The notes below the pieces were generated by a model. It made no database searches. It saw only the letters and a list, made by a program, of their open reading frames with translations, and had not been told where the DNA came from. From JAIKWW01 sp052169645 (GTDB lineage Bacteria > Bacillota > Clostridia > Peptostreptococcales > Anaerovoracaceae): a stretch of 64,000 nucleotides of DNA. Location: NCBI GenBank assembly GCA_052169645.1, contig JBQNCA010000004.1, forward strand, positions 1-64,000. The letters are read 5' to 3'. Positions 16,673-25,129 of this stretch are shown piece after piece. Made by a program: the position numbers and the translations under genes. Numbering within the stretch: the first letter of the stretch is position 1; each line of letters begins with the position of its first letter.

Positions 16673-17974
16673 CTATTCACTTTCATCAGCCTGAATTTTA
16701 ATTTCCACAGATGGTGTATCCGTTTTTACTCCTTGCGATTGAGCATTTTCTGAAATATCGACTTTTATTTTTACCGAATGCTTACCCTCTGAAAGCTGCG
16801 AGCAATCCGCCGACAATGTAAAATCCGCCGCACTCACATTTTGCAGCTGCTCATCGGTTCCTGCAACTGTCAGCTCCACACTGCCCGACACCAAAGCCGA
16901 CATTCCCTCTGGTACTGATTCCAATCTTACACTTGCAGCTTCATAAGTAAATTTCTTTGAAGACACGGCCGCTTTTGATATATTTGCTTTTCCTTTAAGT
17001 GTCGTCTGCTTCTCTGCAAGTATCACATTACCCGGCAAATTCACCTTCAAATCATATTCTTTAGATGCCGAAATGCCGTTAATATTGACAGGTAATGCGA
17101 CTATCGATGTAATATTATTAACTTCAGCCTCCGGACCGGATATTAAAACCGAAGATGGCGCTTCAAAAGAAGAAAGTATATAGCCGCCTGCCGGTTGACC
17201 CGTTGTAGTGACTATAAGAGGTGCCGACTTTGAACGATAAAGCACGGCTGTAACATCCACCGTTTCGGAATCCACATTCACTCCGGAAACCTTCTTTCCG
17301 TTTTTATCAACAGGGACAAGTTTTACATTTTCGGTTGATGCTTCGGTTGTAAGTGTACTTGCATCCACTACGGCGGAAAGATATGAAACCTTTGATGTGA
17401 TAGATGATGCTCCCGATATTGTCGATTTATCAGTCGAAAGCTGCGATGCATGAGGCTCATAGCCATCCTCAACATTCCCTTTAAATGAGACCTTTATATC
17501 CATTTCGGTCGTAGATATTTTTTCTATCTTCAATTTTATTTGAGACGGATTTACAGCTGTAAGCTCTGTCGAATAAGGGACATTCACATTTACGTTTACA
17601 TAATTTTCTCCTGCTTCATATTGCGATACATCTACATAAGCGACAATGTCGGTTGATTTTATGTTCCTGATTTTTGAGCGCTTGCCTTCAAGGGTAACTC
17701 TGACAGTCTCGGAATCCGCATCTGTCATAACAAGTCCTTTCTTTTCCAAAGCGCCTTTGTTCAGAAACTCTATTTCCACATCGTAAAAATTCTGCTTTAT
17801 TACGGGATTCTCGTCATTTACTACATACATCCACATTGCAACGGCTATTATAAAAGAAATTATCATAAGCAGATATTTCTTTTTCTTCTGCCTTGATTTC
17901 AATTCTTTATCTCTTATCGCCCTTGTATTTTCATCTATAGTCTCGACATTTGAAAAACGATCTTTATTCAGCAT
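16673..17974 (-). CDS. cdaR: CdaR, YbbR-domain regulator of the diadenylate cyclase
   Basis: The 433-residue protein has one membrane anchor (about residues 34-50) and a large extracytoplasmic part containing about four YbbR-like repeats of 80-90 residues, each beta-rich with V-x-V-x-L patterns. In Firmicutes CdaR sits beside the cyclase in the membrane and tunes its activity. The C-terminus is Glu/Asp-rich and the body is rich in Ser/Thr. Its start overlaps the end of cdaA by 11 bases, so translation is coupled. Sequence is poorly conserved in this family; the call rests on repeats, topology and the cdaA-glmM context. Confidence 0.92.
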   Translation of the reverse strand: MLNKDRFSNVETIDENTRAIRDKELKSRQKKKKYLLMIISFIIAVAMWMYVVNDENPVIKQNFYDVEIEFLNKGALEKKGLVMTDADSETVRVTLEGKRSKIRNIKSTDIVAYVDVSQYEAGENYVNVNVNVPYSTELTAVNPSQIKLKIEKISTTEMDIKVSFKGNVEDGYEPHASQLSTDKSTISGASSITSKVSYLSAVVDASTLTTEASTENVKLVPVDKNGKKVSGVNVDSETVDVTAVLYRSKSAPLIVTTTGQPAGGYILSSFEAPSSVLISGPEAEVNNITSIVALPVNINGISASKEYDLKVNLPGNVILAEKQTTLKGKANISKAAVSSKKFTYEAASVRLESVPEGMSALVSGSVELTVAGTDEQLQNVSAADFTLSADCSQLSEGKHSVKIKVDISENAQSQGVKTDTPSVEIKIQADESE

Positions 17975-18821
17975 CTTTCTTTCTCCTGAAGAAGTTCTTG
18001 AAGGTATAGGATGTTGAGGTTTCTTCTATACTGTCCATATATATTGACAATAGAGTTTTTTCTATGGTCTTTACATCAAGGAATCTTACCAGTTTTCCCT
18101 CAGACGCCATAGAAATTATTCCGGTTTCTTCGGATACTATGATGCATACCGCATCGGAAACCTCGGTTATTCCTATGCCCGATCTGTGTCTGGTACCGAG
18201 CGTTCTCTCCAGCTTATCCCGCTTTGTCAAAGGCAATACGCAGCCGGCGGCATAAATTCTGTCCTTTCGTATTATAACTGCGCCGTCATGCAATGCGGAA
18301 CCTTCATAAAAAATAGTTTCCAACAGCATAGCCGATACATCGCCTTCAACCTTTGTTCCTGTTTCAGCAATATCACCCAAAGCTATTTCTCTCTCTATCA
18401 CAATGAGCGCTCCCGTCTTATCGGAAGCCAGCTGTCCCACCGCTTCGCATATTTCGGAAACAGCCTGCTTAGAGGTACCGGATTTTTCTCGGGAAAATCT
18501 TCCGCTTAACGAGAATTTGCTCCTTCCCAAATATTCAAGAGCTCGCCTGAATTCAGGATAAAATATTACCATGATTGCCATAGCACCATATTTTAAGGCA
18601 TTCGAAAGTATAAATTTTATAGTGTATAGATCTAAAATATTTGCTATAACCAGGATTGCAAGCAGCAATAATAACCCCTTCACAAGTTGCTGGGCTCTGG
18701 TTCTGCTTATAAACATAAAAATTTTATAAATCGCAAATGCAACTATCAGCACATCTACTACATCAAGGATTCTGATTCCTGAGAATATATTTAAAATTGT
18801 TGAAATTACGGTATCCGGCAC
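17964..18821 (-). CDS. cdaA: Diadenylate cyclase CdaA (c-di-AMP synthase)
   Basis: The enzyme (285 residues) makes cyclic di-AMP from two ATP; c-di-AMP controls potassium and osmolyte uptake and wall integrity. Three membrane segments lie in the first 90 residues and the DAC domain in about 100-255. Both catalytic motifs are intact: DGA at 179-181 and RHR at 211-213 (GTRHRSGIG). It is the first gene of cdaA-cdaR-glmM and has a good promoter at 18909-18937. The C-terminus after about 260 is a Lys/Arg-rich tail. Confidence 0.98.
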   Translation of the reverse strand: MPDTVISTILNIFSGIRILDVVDVLIVAFAIYKIFMFISRTRAQQLVKGLLLLLAILVIANILDLYTIKFILSNALKYGAMAIMVIFYPEFRRALEYLGRSKFSLSGRFSREKSGTSKQAVSEICEAVGQLASDKTGALIVIEREIALGDIAETGTKVEGDVSAMLLETIFYEGSALHDGAVIIRKDRIYAAGCVLPLTKRDKLERTLGTRHRSGIGITEVSDAVCIIVSEETGIISMASEGKLVRFLDVKTIEKTLLSIYMDSIEETSTSYTFKNFFRRKKDAE

Positions 18822-18908
18822 TGTCTTTCACCACATTATCCTGGAAATTTTAAGATGAATGACGCCTTTCCGACATCATTCTGCTGTCATTAATTGTATA
18901 CATATTAC

Positions 18909-18937
18909 ATTTTACTAATTTTTTAGGCCTTTTTCAA
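18909..18937 (-). promoter_or_regulatory. Sigma-A promoter of cdaA operon
   Basis: On the minus strand TTGAAA (18932-18937) and TAAAAT (18909-18914) are exactly 17 bases apart, about 88 bases upstream of the cdaA start. Confidence 0.7.
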
Positions 18938-19078
18938 TAATATTGCGCAAATGACCTTGTTTAAAAAAAATATTTCCAACTCATTTAAAAATTATTGAAA
19001 GCTCTTTATTGAATTTGACTCGGCAAATCATTTGTTTAAATAAAATACGTTATTATCATATTTTTTTCTGATTAAATA

Positions 19079-19107
19079 TAAACAGAACCCTTGAAATAGT
19101 ATATAAT
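19079..19107 (+). promoter_or_regulatory. Probable asd-dapA-dapB promoter
   Basis: A perfect TATAAT (19102-19107) is preceded by TAAACA (19079-19084, 4 of 6 consensus) at 17 bases. Transcription would start near 19114, about 60 bases before asd. Confidence 0.5.
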
Positions 19108-19175
19108 GTTATGAAATTATTTAAAAGAAGGAAAACCTTCTGTAAAATTTCAGCTAAATTATGGAGGATCAAGTG

Positions 19176-20171
19176 ATGAAAAAAGCAAATTTAGCAGTAG
19201 TAGGTGCAAGCGGTCTGGTAGGACGTACCTTCCTGAAAGTTTTGGAAGAAAGAAATTTCCCTATTGAAAATTTTTATGTAATGTCTTCTCACAGATCGGC
19301 GGGAAAAGCATTGACCTTCAAAGGCAAAACTTATGTGCTGGAGGAGCTCACGGAAAAATCTTTCGATAAACCGATAGATATCGCACTTTTCTCCGCAGGC
19401 GGCTCTACCAGCGAGAAATTTGCTCCTATAGCGGCTCAGCACGGAGTAATCGTCGTTGACAACAGCAGTGCATGGAGAATGGATCCGAACGTACCTCTTG
19501 TAGTACCTGAGGTAAATGCAGATGATATTTCATGGAATAAAGGCATTATTGCCAATCCGAACTGTTCAACCATACAGGCTATGGTAGCTCTCCGTCCTTT
19601 ACAGGAAAAATACGGAATCAAAAGAATCGTATATTCCACATATCAGGCGGTATCCGGCTCAGGTCTGAAAGGTATCAACGATTTAAAAGAAGGTCTGAAA
19701 GGCAACGATATAATGGAAGCATATCCTCATCCTATCGCCGGAAATTGTCTTCCTCATATAGATGTATTCCTTGAAAACGGATATACTAAAGAGGAAATGA
19801 AAATGATAGATGAGACTCACAAAATTCTCGGCGACGACAAAATAAAGGTAACCGCAACCACGGTTCGTGTTCCCGTATTCGCATCACACAGCGAAAGCAT
19901 AAATGTCGAGCTTGAGAAGCCTTTCGATCTTGATGAATTGAAAGAGGTCCTCGCCAATGCTCCGGGACTTGTATTGCAGGATGATGTAAAAAACAATATA
20001 TATCCGCTTGCAAGAGATGCTGCCGACAAGGATGAGGTATTCGTAGGACGAGTAAGACGTGACTTCAGCGTGGAAAACGGAATTAATATGTGGGTGGTTG
20101 CCGATAATATCAGAAAAGGTGCCGCTACAAATGCCGTGCAAATTGCTGAAAAGCTTATGGAAACTCTCTAA
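19176..20171 (+). CDS. asd: Aspartate-semialdehyde dehydrogenase
   Basis: The enzyme reduces aspartyl phosphate to aspartate semialdehyde with NADPH, the branch point to lysine/diaminopimelate, threonine and methionine. The ATG at 19176 is chosen because GGAGG stands eight bases before it; an in-frame ATG at 19161 lies upstream of that site. The resulting 331 residues carry the NADP loop GASGLVG at 10-16 and the catalytic Cys130 in NPNCSTIQ. A His-containing motif follows near residue 240. It leads asd-dapA-dapB. Threonine synthase, which uses the same intermediate's branch, is elsewhere in the window (62.4 kb). Confidence 0.97.
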   Translation: MKKANLAVVGASGLVGRTFLKVLEERNFPIENFYVMSSHRSAGKALTFKGKTYVLEELTEKSFDKPIDIALFSAGGSTSEKFAPIAAQHGVIVVDNSSAWRMDPNVPLVVPEVNADDISWNKGIIANPNCSTIQAMVALRPLQEKYGIKRIVYSTYQAVSGSGLKGINDLKEGLKGNDIMEAYPHPIAGNCLPHIDVFLENGYTKEEMKMIDETHKILGDDKIKVTATTVRVPVFASHSESINVELEKPFDLDELKEVLANAPGLVLQDDVKNNIYPLARDAADKDEVFVGRVRRDFSVENGINMWVVADNIRKGAATNAVQIAEKLMETL

Positions 20172-20249
20172 AATTATTCCGATTATTAACTGCCGATCAA
20201 AAATGGCATTACCGATATATTTGCATATTATTAAACAAGGAGGAAAAGC

Positions 20250-21128
20250 ATGGCAATTTTCAAAGGTGCAGGTGTTGCGATAATTACTCCGTTCAAGAAC
20301 GGAAAAGTTGACTTTGATAATTATAAAGAACTCATCGAATGGCAGATCTCCGAAGGTACCGATGCCATAATTTCGTGCGGAACTACAGGTGAAGCTTCAA
20401 CTATGACCGATGAGGAGCAGATAGAAGTTGTAAGCTGTGCTGTCGAGGCTGCAAACGGCAGAGTTCCTGTAATAGCGGGAGCAGGCAGCAATGATACTCA
20501 GCACGGAGTCTCTCTTTCAAAAAAATTGGAGGCTACCGGTGCCGATGCTCTGCTGCATGTAACTCCGTATTATAACAAATGCACTCAGAAGGGATATATA
20601 CAGCATATGCACAAAATGGCGGAAGCTGTTGACATTCCTATAGTTCTTTACTCTGTCAAAGGTCGTACCGGCTTCAATATTTCACCTGCCACCGTTGAAG
20701 AGCTTGCAAAGGTTCCGAATATTGTGGCAATAAAGGAAGCCTCGGGCGACATCGTCCAGGTTGCGGATATATGCCGCAGAGTTCCTGAAGACTTTGCCGT
20801 ATATTCCGGAAATGACGATATGATAGTCCCTCTCCTTTCACTCGGCGGAGTCGGTGTAATATCAGTACTTTCAAATATAGCTCCCCGTGACACCCATGAT
20901 ATGGTTACAAAATTCCTTGGCGGCGATACGGCTGCGGCTGCAAAGCTGCAGCTCGACATGCTTCCTCTTGTAAAGGCTCTCTTTGCGGAAGTAAATCCTA
21001 TACCTGTAAAAGCTGCGCTGATGCTTATGAAAAAATCCGATATGGAATTCAGATTGCCGCTGTGCGATCCCGAGCCTGCAACCATAGAGCTTTTAAAGAA
21101 AGAGCTCAAGGCTTACGGACTTATATAG
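20250..21128 (+). CDS. dapA: 4-hydroxy-tetrahydrodipicolinate synthase
   Basis: DapA condenses pyruvate with aspartate semialdehyde, the committed step to diaminopimelate and lysine. The 292 residues include the Schiff-base Lys162 (VAIKEASGD), the GTTGE motif near 44-48 and the catalytic triad region YYNK near 107-110. The usual YNVPGRTG loop here reads YSVKGRTG (134-141): the tyrosine and arginine are kept, while the Asn and Pro are changed. AAGGAGG stands just before the ATG. It follows asd by 78 bases and precedes dapB by 16. Confidence 0.97.
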   Translation: MAIFKGAGVAIITPFKNGKVDFDNYKELIEWQISEGTDAIISCGTTGEASTMTDEEQIEVVSCAVEAANGRVPVIAGAGSNDTQHGVSLSKKLEATGADALLHVTPYYNKCTQKGYIQHMHKMAEAVDIPIVLYSVKGRTGFNISPATVEELAKVPNIVAIKEASGDIVQVADICRRVPEDFAVYSGNDDMIVPLLSLGGVGVISVLSNIAPRDTHDMVTKFLGGDTAAAAKLQLDMLPLVKALFAEVNPIPVKAALMLMKKSDMEFRLPLCDPEPATIELLKKELKAYGLI

Positions 21129-21144
21129 CAAAAAGGAGACAAAT

Positions 21145-21900
21145 ATGATACGAGCGATAATAAACGGCTGCAACGGCAGAATGGGACAGGTTTTAACCCG
21201 GATTATAGCCGATACCGACGGCATGGAGATCGTTGCAGGTATAGATATGAATGCGGTTTCGTCAGGAAGCTTTCCTGTATTTAAGACTCCTGCCGAATGC
21301 GATACGCCTGCCGATGTCATGATAGACTTCTCACATTTTTCCGCAGTTCCGGCGCTGATTGATTATTGCGTAGAAAAAAGGCTTCCTATGGTAATTGCCA
21401 CTACTGCGCTCGAAGACGGTACGATTTCAAAGATTGAAGAGGCATCCGAGCAGATTCCTATATTCCGCTCCGCAAACATGTCACTCGGCATAAACCTTCT
21501 TGCAAAAGCAATCCGTGCCATAGCTCCGTCTTTAGACGGCAGCTTCAACGCTGAAATAATCGAGAAGCATCACAATAAAAAATTGGATGCTCCCAGCGGA
21601 ACCGCCTTGCTTTTAGCCGACAATATAAAAGCATCCTGCGAAAATGAAAAAAAATATATCTACGGCAGGCACAGCAAACATGATGAATTTGATATCAATA
21701 ATATAGCTATACATGCTGTTCGTGGAGGAACTATTCCCGGCGAACATACCGTCATGTTTATAGGACCTGATGAAATTCTTGAGCTTAAGCATGTCGCTTT
21801 ATCAAGGGATATATTCGGATACGGCGCCGTCAAAGCCGCAGCATATATAGCCGGACAGCCTGCGGGTCTGTATAATATGGACGACATGATAAGCTTATAG
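21145..21900 (+). CDS. dapB: 4-hydroxy-tetrahydrodipicolinate reductase
   Basis: DapB reduces the DapA product to tetrahydrodipicolinate with NAD(P)H. The 251-residue protein has the dinucleotide loop GCNGRMGQ at 8-15 and the substrate motif HHNKKLDAPSGTA at 142-154, with the catalytic His and Lys in place. AAAAGGAG precedes the ATG. It is the last gene of the asd-dapA-dapB operon; later lysine genes (dapH/dapL/dapF/lysA) are not in the window. A hairpin at 21971-21995 probably ends the transcript. Confidence 0.97.
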   Translation: MIRAIINGCNGRMGQVLTRIIADTDGMEIVAGIDMNAVSSGSFPVFKTPAECDTPADVMIDFSHFSAVPALIDYCVEKRLPMVIATTALEDGTISKIEEASEQIPIFRSANMSLGINLLAKAIRAIAPSLDGSFNAEIIEKHHNKKLDAPSGTALLLADNIKASCENEKKYIYGRHSKHDEFDINNIAIHAVRGGTIPGEHTVMFIGPDEILELKHVALSRDIFGYGAVKAAAYIAGQPAGLYNMDDMISL

Positions 21901-21970
21901 CTGAAAAAGTCCGAATATAAACGCAGTTTTTCGGATGACATACCGGAATTAACTGAAGTATTTACAATAA

Positions 21971-21995
21971 GAACTGCCGGCTTAGTCGGCGGTTC
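21971..21995 (+). terminator. Hairpin after dapB
   Basis: A 9-bp stem (GAACTGCCG/CGGCGGTTC, one G-U pair, loop of 7) is followed by TTTGATTCT. The T-run is short, so the terminator is moderate. It lies 70 bases past the dapB stop. Confidence 0.55.
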
Positions 21996-22044
21996 TTTGA
22001 TTCTCCTTCGCTCTCGCTAATCAAATCTTAGCTGAAATATCAGC

Positions 22045-22083
22045 AAAAAACCGCACTCGAAAGTCGAAACCTCAAGTGCGGTT
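22045..22083 (-). terminator. Terminator of tRNA-Ala
   Basis: On the minus strand, directly after the tRNA CCA end, AACCGCACTTGAG pairs with a following CTTTCGAGTGCGGTT arm (one G-U pair) and a run of six T follows. This is a typical Rho-independent terminator for the single tRNA. Confidence 0.8.
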
Positions 22084-22087
22084 AAAT

Positions 22088-22163
22088 TGGTGGAGCATAC
22101 GAGGATCGAACTCGTGACCTCTTGACTGCCAGTCAAACGCGCTCCCAGCTGCGCCAATGCCCC
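22088..22163 (-). tRNA. tRNA-Ala (anticodon GGC)
   Basis: The 76-nt minus-strand sequence folds as a full cloverleaf with encoded CCA. The acceptor stem is GGGGCAT/ATGCTCC and contains the G3-U70 pair that identifies alanine tRNAs. The anticodon arm TTTGA-CTGGCAG-TCAAG gives anticodon GGC, reading GCC/GCU. The T-arm has TTCGATC. It stands alone with its own terminator. Confidence 0.97.
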
Positions 22164-22300
22164 TAATTTTTATCTACATCCTGTATTTTATATTAAACTT
22201 GACGTCATAGTCAAGAAATTCTCCCATAAATTGCACAGCAAATCCGAAATCGTATAGCAAAATTACATTCGAATTTCATTTAAACCTTAATCCTATTTAC

Positions 22301-22567
22301 TTATTTAAAAATCTGCTTGCAATCATCCTTTAAATTCACGGAAAGCTCCAATCCGAGCGGCTGCAAAATCTTCAGCATAGTCAGAAAATTAGGTGTAGTC
22401 TTCATGGATTCTATCCTTGATACCGATGATTGAGGTATTCCGCATTCATCTGCCAAATCCCTCTGACTCATTCCCAAATCATTTCGTCTTTTAATCACAA
22501 CATCGATTATATCCGACAAAGCAGCAATTTCTTCCGTTTTTCTTTTATTAATATATTCAGTCTTCAT
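22301..22567 (-). CDS. XRE-family helix-turn-helix DNA-binding protein
   Basis: The 88-residue protein is almost entirely an XRE/Cro helix-turn-helix: the region MSQRDLADECGIPQSSVSRI (about 34-53) is the HTH and a conserved follow-on helix with TPNFLTMLKILQPLGLEL comes after. Size and C-terminus resemble HigA-type antitoxins and small orphan regulators. No toxin-like gene is next to it: downstream is tRNA-Ala and upstream the NMO-like gene ends 218 bases away. It could be a solitary antitoxin, a remnant of a toxin-antitoxin pair or an ordinary regulator; the sequence does not decide. Confidence 0.85.
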   Translation of the reverse strand: MKTEYINKRKTEEIAALSDIIDVVIKRRNDLGMSQRDLADECGIPQSSVSRIESMKTTPNFLTMLKILQPLGLELSVNLKDDCKQIFK

Positions 22568-22784
22568 GGTTAAATATCTTCTCCGACCTTAAATTATAAC
22601 TAAGCGGTAACTCTTAATTATCATATCGGACAAATTCATCCAATAATAAGTATTCAAAGTTAAATATTTAATTTAGAATTTTATGCAAAAACCCTTCCGC
22701 CGTGCAATAATATTTTACCGAGATTCCGGCATATACTATTTCATGACAAAAGGGTAAACTTTCATTTAGAATAATCTTTTGATT

Positions 22785-23855
22785 CTATACATATAATTCT
22801 TCAATTATATCGTGCACCGTGCTCATCTCATTTATGCGTCCCACGTTTGACCCGCAGAATATAAGACCGTTTTCAACATCGCCTTTTACCGCATCGGCAA
22901 GAGCTTTTGTAATACAGTAAGGAACCTCTCTCGGATTGCAACCCTCTATACAATTATAACATTTTTTTACAGGTATATTCTCCTTTTCAAGAGTTTTTAT
23001 AAGCCCGTTTCTCAGCGCTCTTCCCGGCATTCCGACCGGACTTGCAATTATTTGAATATCCGATTCCTTTGCATCAAGATACGCCTGTTTATATGCATCT
23101 GAAGCATCACACTCCTCGGTAGCTACAAATCGACTTGCCACTTGAACTCCGTCAGCTCCCAGTTCCAATACATGCTTCACATCATCCGCATTAAATATGC
23201 CGCCTGCTACAAAAAGCGGAATCTTATGTCCGAATTTTTCCTCATATTTTGATTTACATTCAATAATACCTTTAATTTCTTCATCAAAATCACTATCCGT
23301 TACAGTATCCAACTGCTCTCTTGAAAATCCGAGATGCCCTCCCGCTTTAGGTCCTTCCGCAACTATAAGATCAGCAGTCCTTCCGTAACGTCTGTCCCAC
23401 ATCCTCAATATGAGATTCGCAGCCCTCTTTGATGAAACTATCGGTGCTATTGCAGGCATTTGAAAAAATCCCGCTTCTTTCAGCACTCCCGGCAAATCCG
23501 TAGGCAGCCCGGCTCCGCAAATTATCAAATCAGCTCCCGCTTTGGCAGCCTCACGGATATGATCCCTGTAATGCTTCATTGCCACCATTATATTTACACC
23601 GATAATACCTTTATTACCGGCTATCTCCTTAGCTTTTGCAATATGCTTTCTGATAGCTTTAAGGTTGCAGCCGTGCTCATCCTTTTCAAATCCATCTTCA
23701 TCATAACCTATCTGAGCCGTGGAAATAATCCCTGCCGCACCCTCTCCGGCAACAGCTCCGGCAAGCCTGCTTCGGCTTATTCCTATGCCCATGCCGCCTT
23801 GTATAATGGGAATATTAAGAAATTTATTTCCAATCTTTATCTCTTTCATCAACAT
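22785..23855 (-). CDS. FMN-dependent nitronate monooxygenase / FabK-like protein
   Basis: The 356-residue TIM-barrel flavoprotein belongs to the group containing nitronate monooxygenase and the enoyl-ACP reductase FabK. One sees the N-terminal IIQGGMGIGIS (about 16-26), the phosphate-binding VAEGPKAGGHLGF with its His, and VAGGIFNADDV followed by GADGVQVASRF. The C-terminus carries CYNCIEGC and a further Cys pair, which classical FabK lacks. Substrate cannot be fixed from sequence. AAAGGA stands before the ATG at 23855. A near-perfect palindrome resembling a FabT operator lies about 60 bases upstream (23918-23948), favouring a lipid-linked role; that is inference. Confidence 0.85.
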   Translation of the reverse strand: MLMKEIKIGNKFLNIPIIQGGMGIGISRSRLAGAVAGEGAAGIISTAQIGYDEDGFEKDEHGCNLKAIRKHIAKAKEIAGNKGIIGVNIMVAMKHYRDHIREAAKAGADLIICGAGLPTDLPGVLKEAGFFQMPAIAPIVSSKRAANLILRMWDRRYGRTADLIVAEGPKAGGHLGFSREQLDTVTDSDFDEEIKGIIECKSKYEEKFGHKIPLFVAGGIFNADDVKHVLELGADGVQVASRFVATEECDASDAYKQAYLDAKESDIQIIASPVGMPGRALRNGLIKTLEKENIPVKKCYNCIEGCNPREVPYCITKALADAVKGDVENGLIFCGSNVGRINEMSTVHDIIEELYV

Positions 23856-23917
23856 AATTTTTTCCTTTTGTGCATACTCTGCATTACAGCTCTTAATTGA
23901 ACTTGAATGCAGTAATT

Positions 23918-23948
23918 TAGATATAGTTTGATTACCAAACTATATCTA
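23918..23948. promoter_or_regulatory. FabT-like palindromic operator
   Basis: Perfect 13-bp arms (TAGATATAGTTTG / CAAACTATATCTA) flank ATTAC. The core TTTGATTACCAAA closely matches the MarR-type FabT site (TTTGATTATCAAA as remembered from streptococci). It lies about 63 bases upstream of the NMO/FabK-like gene where a promoter is expected. Confidence 0.55.
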
Positions 23949-24053
23949 TGATAGTTTATACATTTACCGCTGAAATGTCAATACTCGCATATTGTTCTGC
24001 TGCTGTTCACTCTTATTATTATATTGCATTTCTGCATGATACTCTTTGCTCAT

Positions 24054-24086
24054 ATTGATTTTGCATGCAAGCTTTGCAAAATCAAT
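24054..24086. repeat. Inverted repeat, 12-bp arms
   Basis: ATTGATTTTGCA (24054-24065) and TGCAAAATCAAT (24075-24086) are perfect complements around a 9-base centre. No gene or T-run explains it. Confidence 0.6.
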
Positions 24087-24115
24087 TCCGCTTTCATAAC
24101 TCTGCATTAAATCGG

Positions 24116-24160
24116 CATAAGCCTCTTCGAAGGGTAAATACCCGTTCGGGGAGGCTTATG
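24116..24160. repeat. Long hairpin in intergenic region
   Basis: CATAAGCCTC (24116-24125) pairs perfectly with GAGGCTTATG (24151-24160); inside, CGAAGGGTA and TACCCGTTCG form a second stem with one bulge. It could cap the mRNA of the ABC operon or be part of a small RNA. There is no downstream T-run. Confidence 0.55.
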
Positions 24161-24316
24161 TTCGTCATATTCTATATTATAAAGATTGTTTGTTAGCTTG
24201 TTTGCATTTCTGTTTCAATACTATCCGTCAGTATGAAAATTTTGCATTTTTACACTCATAATTTTTTATTGCATAATAGATTACTTATGCATTTTTTATT
24301 ATTAATAATAATATAC

Positions 24317-25129
24317 TTATTCCAAATTGAGCTTTCGATCGAGCAGCCACCATGTAATTATGCTGTACGCCGCAATCTCAAATATCAATATTGTGTATAT
24401 AGGCAGATACATATGATTCATTTGAAAATTGTCTTGGAAGAACATATTTATCATAAAAATCCTCGATATCAGATTTTCTATTGTAGATACAACGATATAT
24501 GCGATAAATGAACCTAATATTTTATGGTTGCTCCACTGGTGGCCTATAGCGATAACTCCGTAAATTTTTATAATACCCTCTATAATTCCCAGAATTATTA
24601 TTCCCAACCATAAAAACGCATCGTCCAATAAATTTTCATTTATAAGAATTCGGAAACCCTCACCTAACTTCTCAATGAAAATGCCTATATTTATATCGGC
24701 ACCTATAATAACCATCAAAAATATCGACATACATATGCTTATGCCTCCTATCACAGCCCATACCAGCCCTGACATAAGCTTTTCAAATATATGTGCCGAG
24801 GTTTTTACAGGTACGGCAAACATCATGTAACCTTCATTGCCTATGAGATTTTTGTAAAAGCGTCCTATGACTAATATTACCGTTAACAGAGATGCTGCAA
24901 TAATTAACAGGCTGTAAATAAATATAAGCGTTCCCGCAATTGTGTCGGATGCATTAAAACTCCCTAATATAAGACCGCTGAAGAGATTGCTTCCGTTCTC
25001 CTCACTGTAGGAGGCTGCATTTCTTAAACTTACAGCCGTAAAAACGGATGAAACTATCAAAGCTCCGTAAACGGGCAACAGCCATCTCATCAATGCCTTA
25101 AAATCATATTTAAATAACTTCCCAATCAT
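24317..25129 (-). CDS. ABC transporter permease (Ytr-like)
   Basis: The 270-residue protein is an integral membrane protein with about six hydrophobic segments (near 15-35, 65-90, 105-135, 140-165, 185-205 and 245-262). It has no recognisable catalytic motif. It starts 4 bases inside the end of the ATPase gene (overlap), so they form a pair. The GntR-ATPase-permease order resembles the Bacillus ytr operon, which responds to wall-active antibiotics. The first 15 residues MIGKLFKYDFKALMR are typical of ABC-2-type permeases. The substrate is unknown. Confidence 0.85.
   Translation of the reverse strand: MIGKLFKYDFKALMRWLLPVYGALIVSSVFTAVSLRNAASYSEENGSNLFSGLILGSFNASDTIAGTLIFIYSLLIIAASLLTVILVIGRFYKNLIGNEGYMMFAVPVKTSAHIFEKLMSGLVWAVIGGISICMSIFLMVIIGADINIGIFIEKLGEGFRILINENLLDDAFLWLGIIILGIIEGIIKIYGVIAIGHQWSNHKILGSFIAYIVVSTIENLISRIFMINMFFQDNFQMNHMYLPIYTILIFEIAAYSIITWWLLDRKLNLE

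Larger units (their letters stand above)
18822..19175. other. Divergent promoter region between cdaA and asd
   Basis: This 354-base AT-rich gap separates two divergent operons. It holds the cdaA promoter (18909-18937, minus) and a weaker asd promoter (19079-19107, plus). I looked for a lysine riboswitch, which often controls lysine-pathway genes, and saw none; the space between the asd promoter and gene is only about 60 bases. Confidence 0.6.
23856..24316. other. Intergenic region with three inverted repeats
   Basis: This 461-base gap between the ABC permease stop and the NMO-like start has no convincing gene. It holds three separate inverted repeats: a 13-bp-arm palindrome (23918-23948), a 12-bp-arm repeat (24054-24086) and a long hairpin (24116-24160). 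None is followed by a clear T-run on the strand that would need a terminator. Confidence 0.6.

Noticed and set aside
18950..19175. Lysine riboswitch before asd
   Set aside because: The leader is about 60 bases and shows none of the conserved L-box segments.
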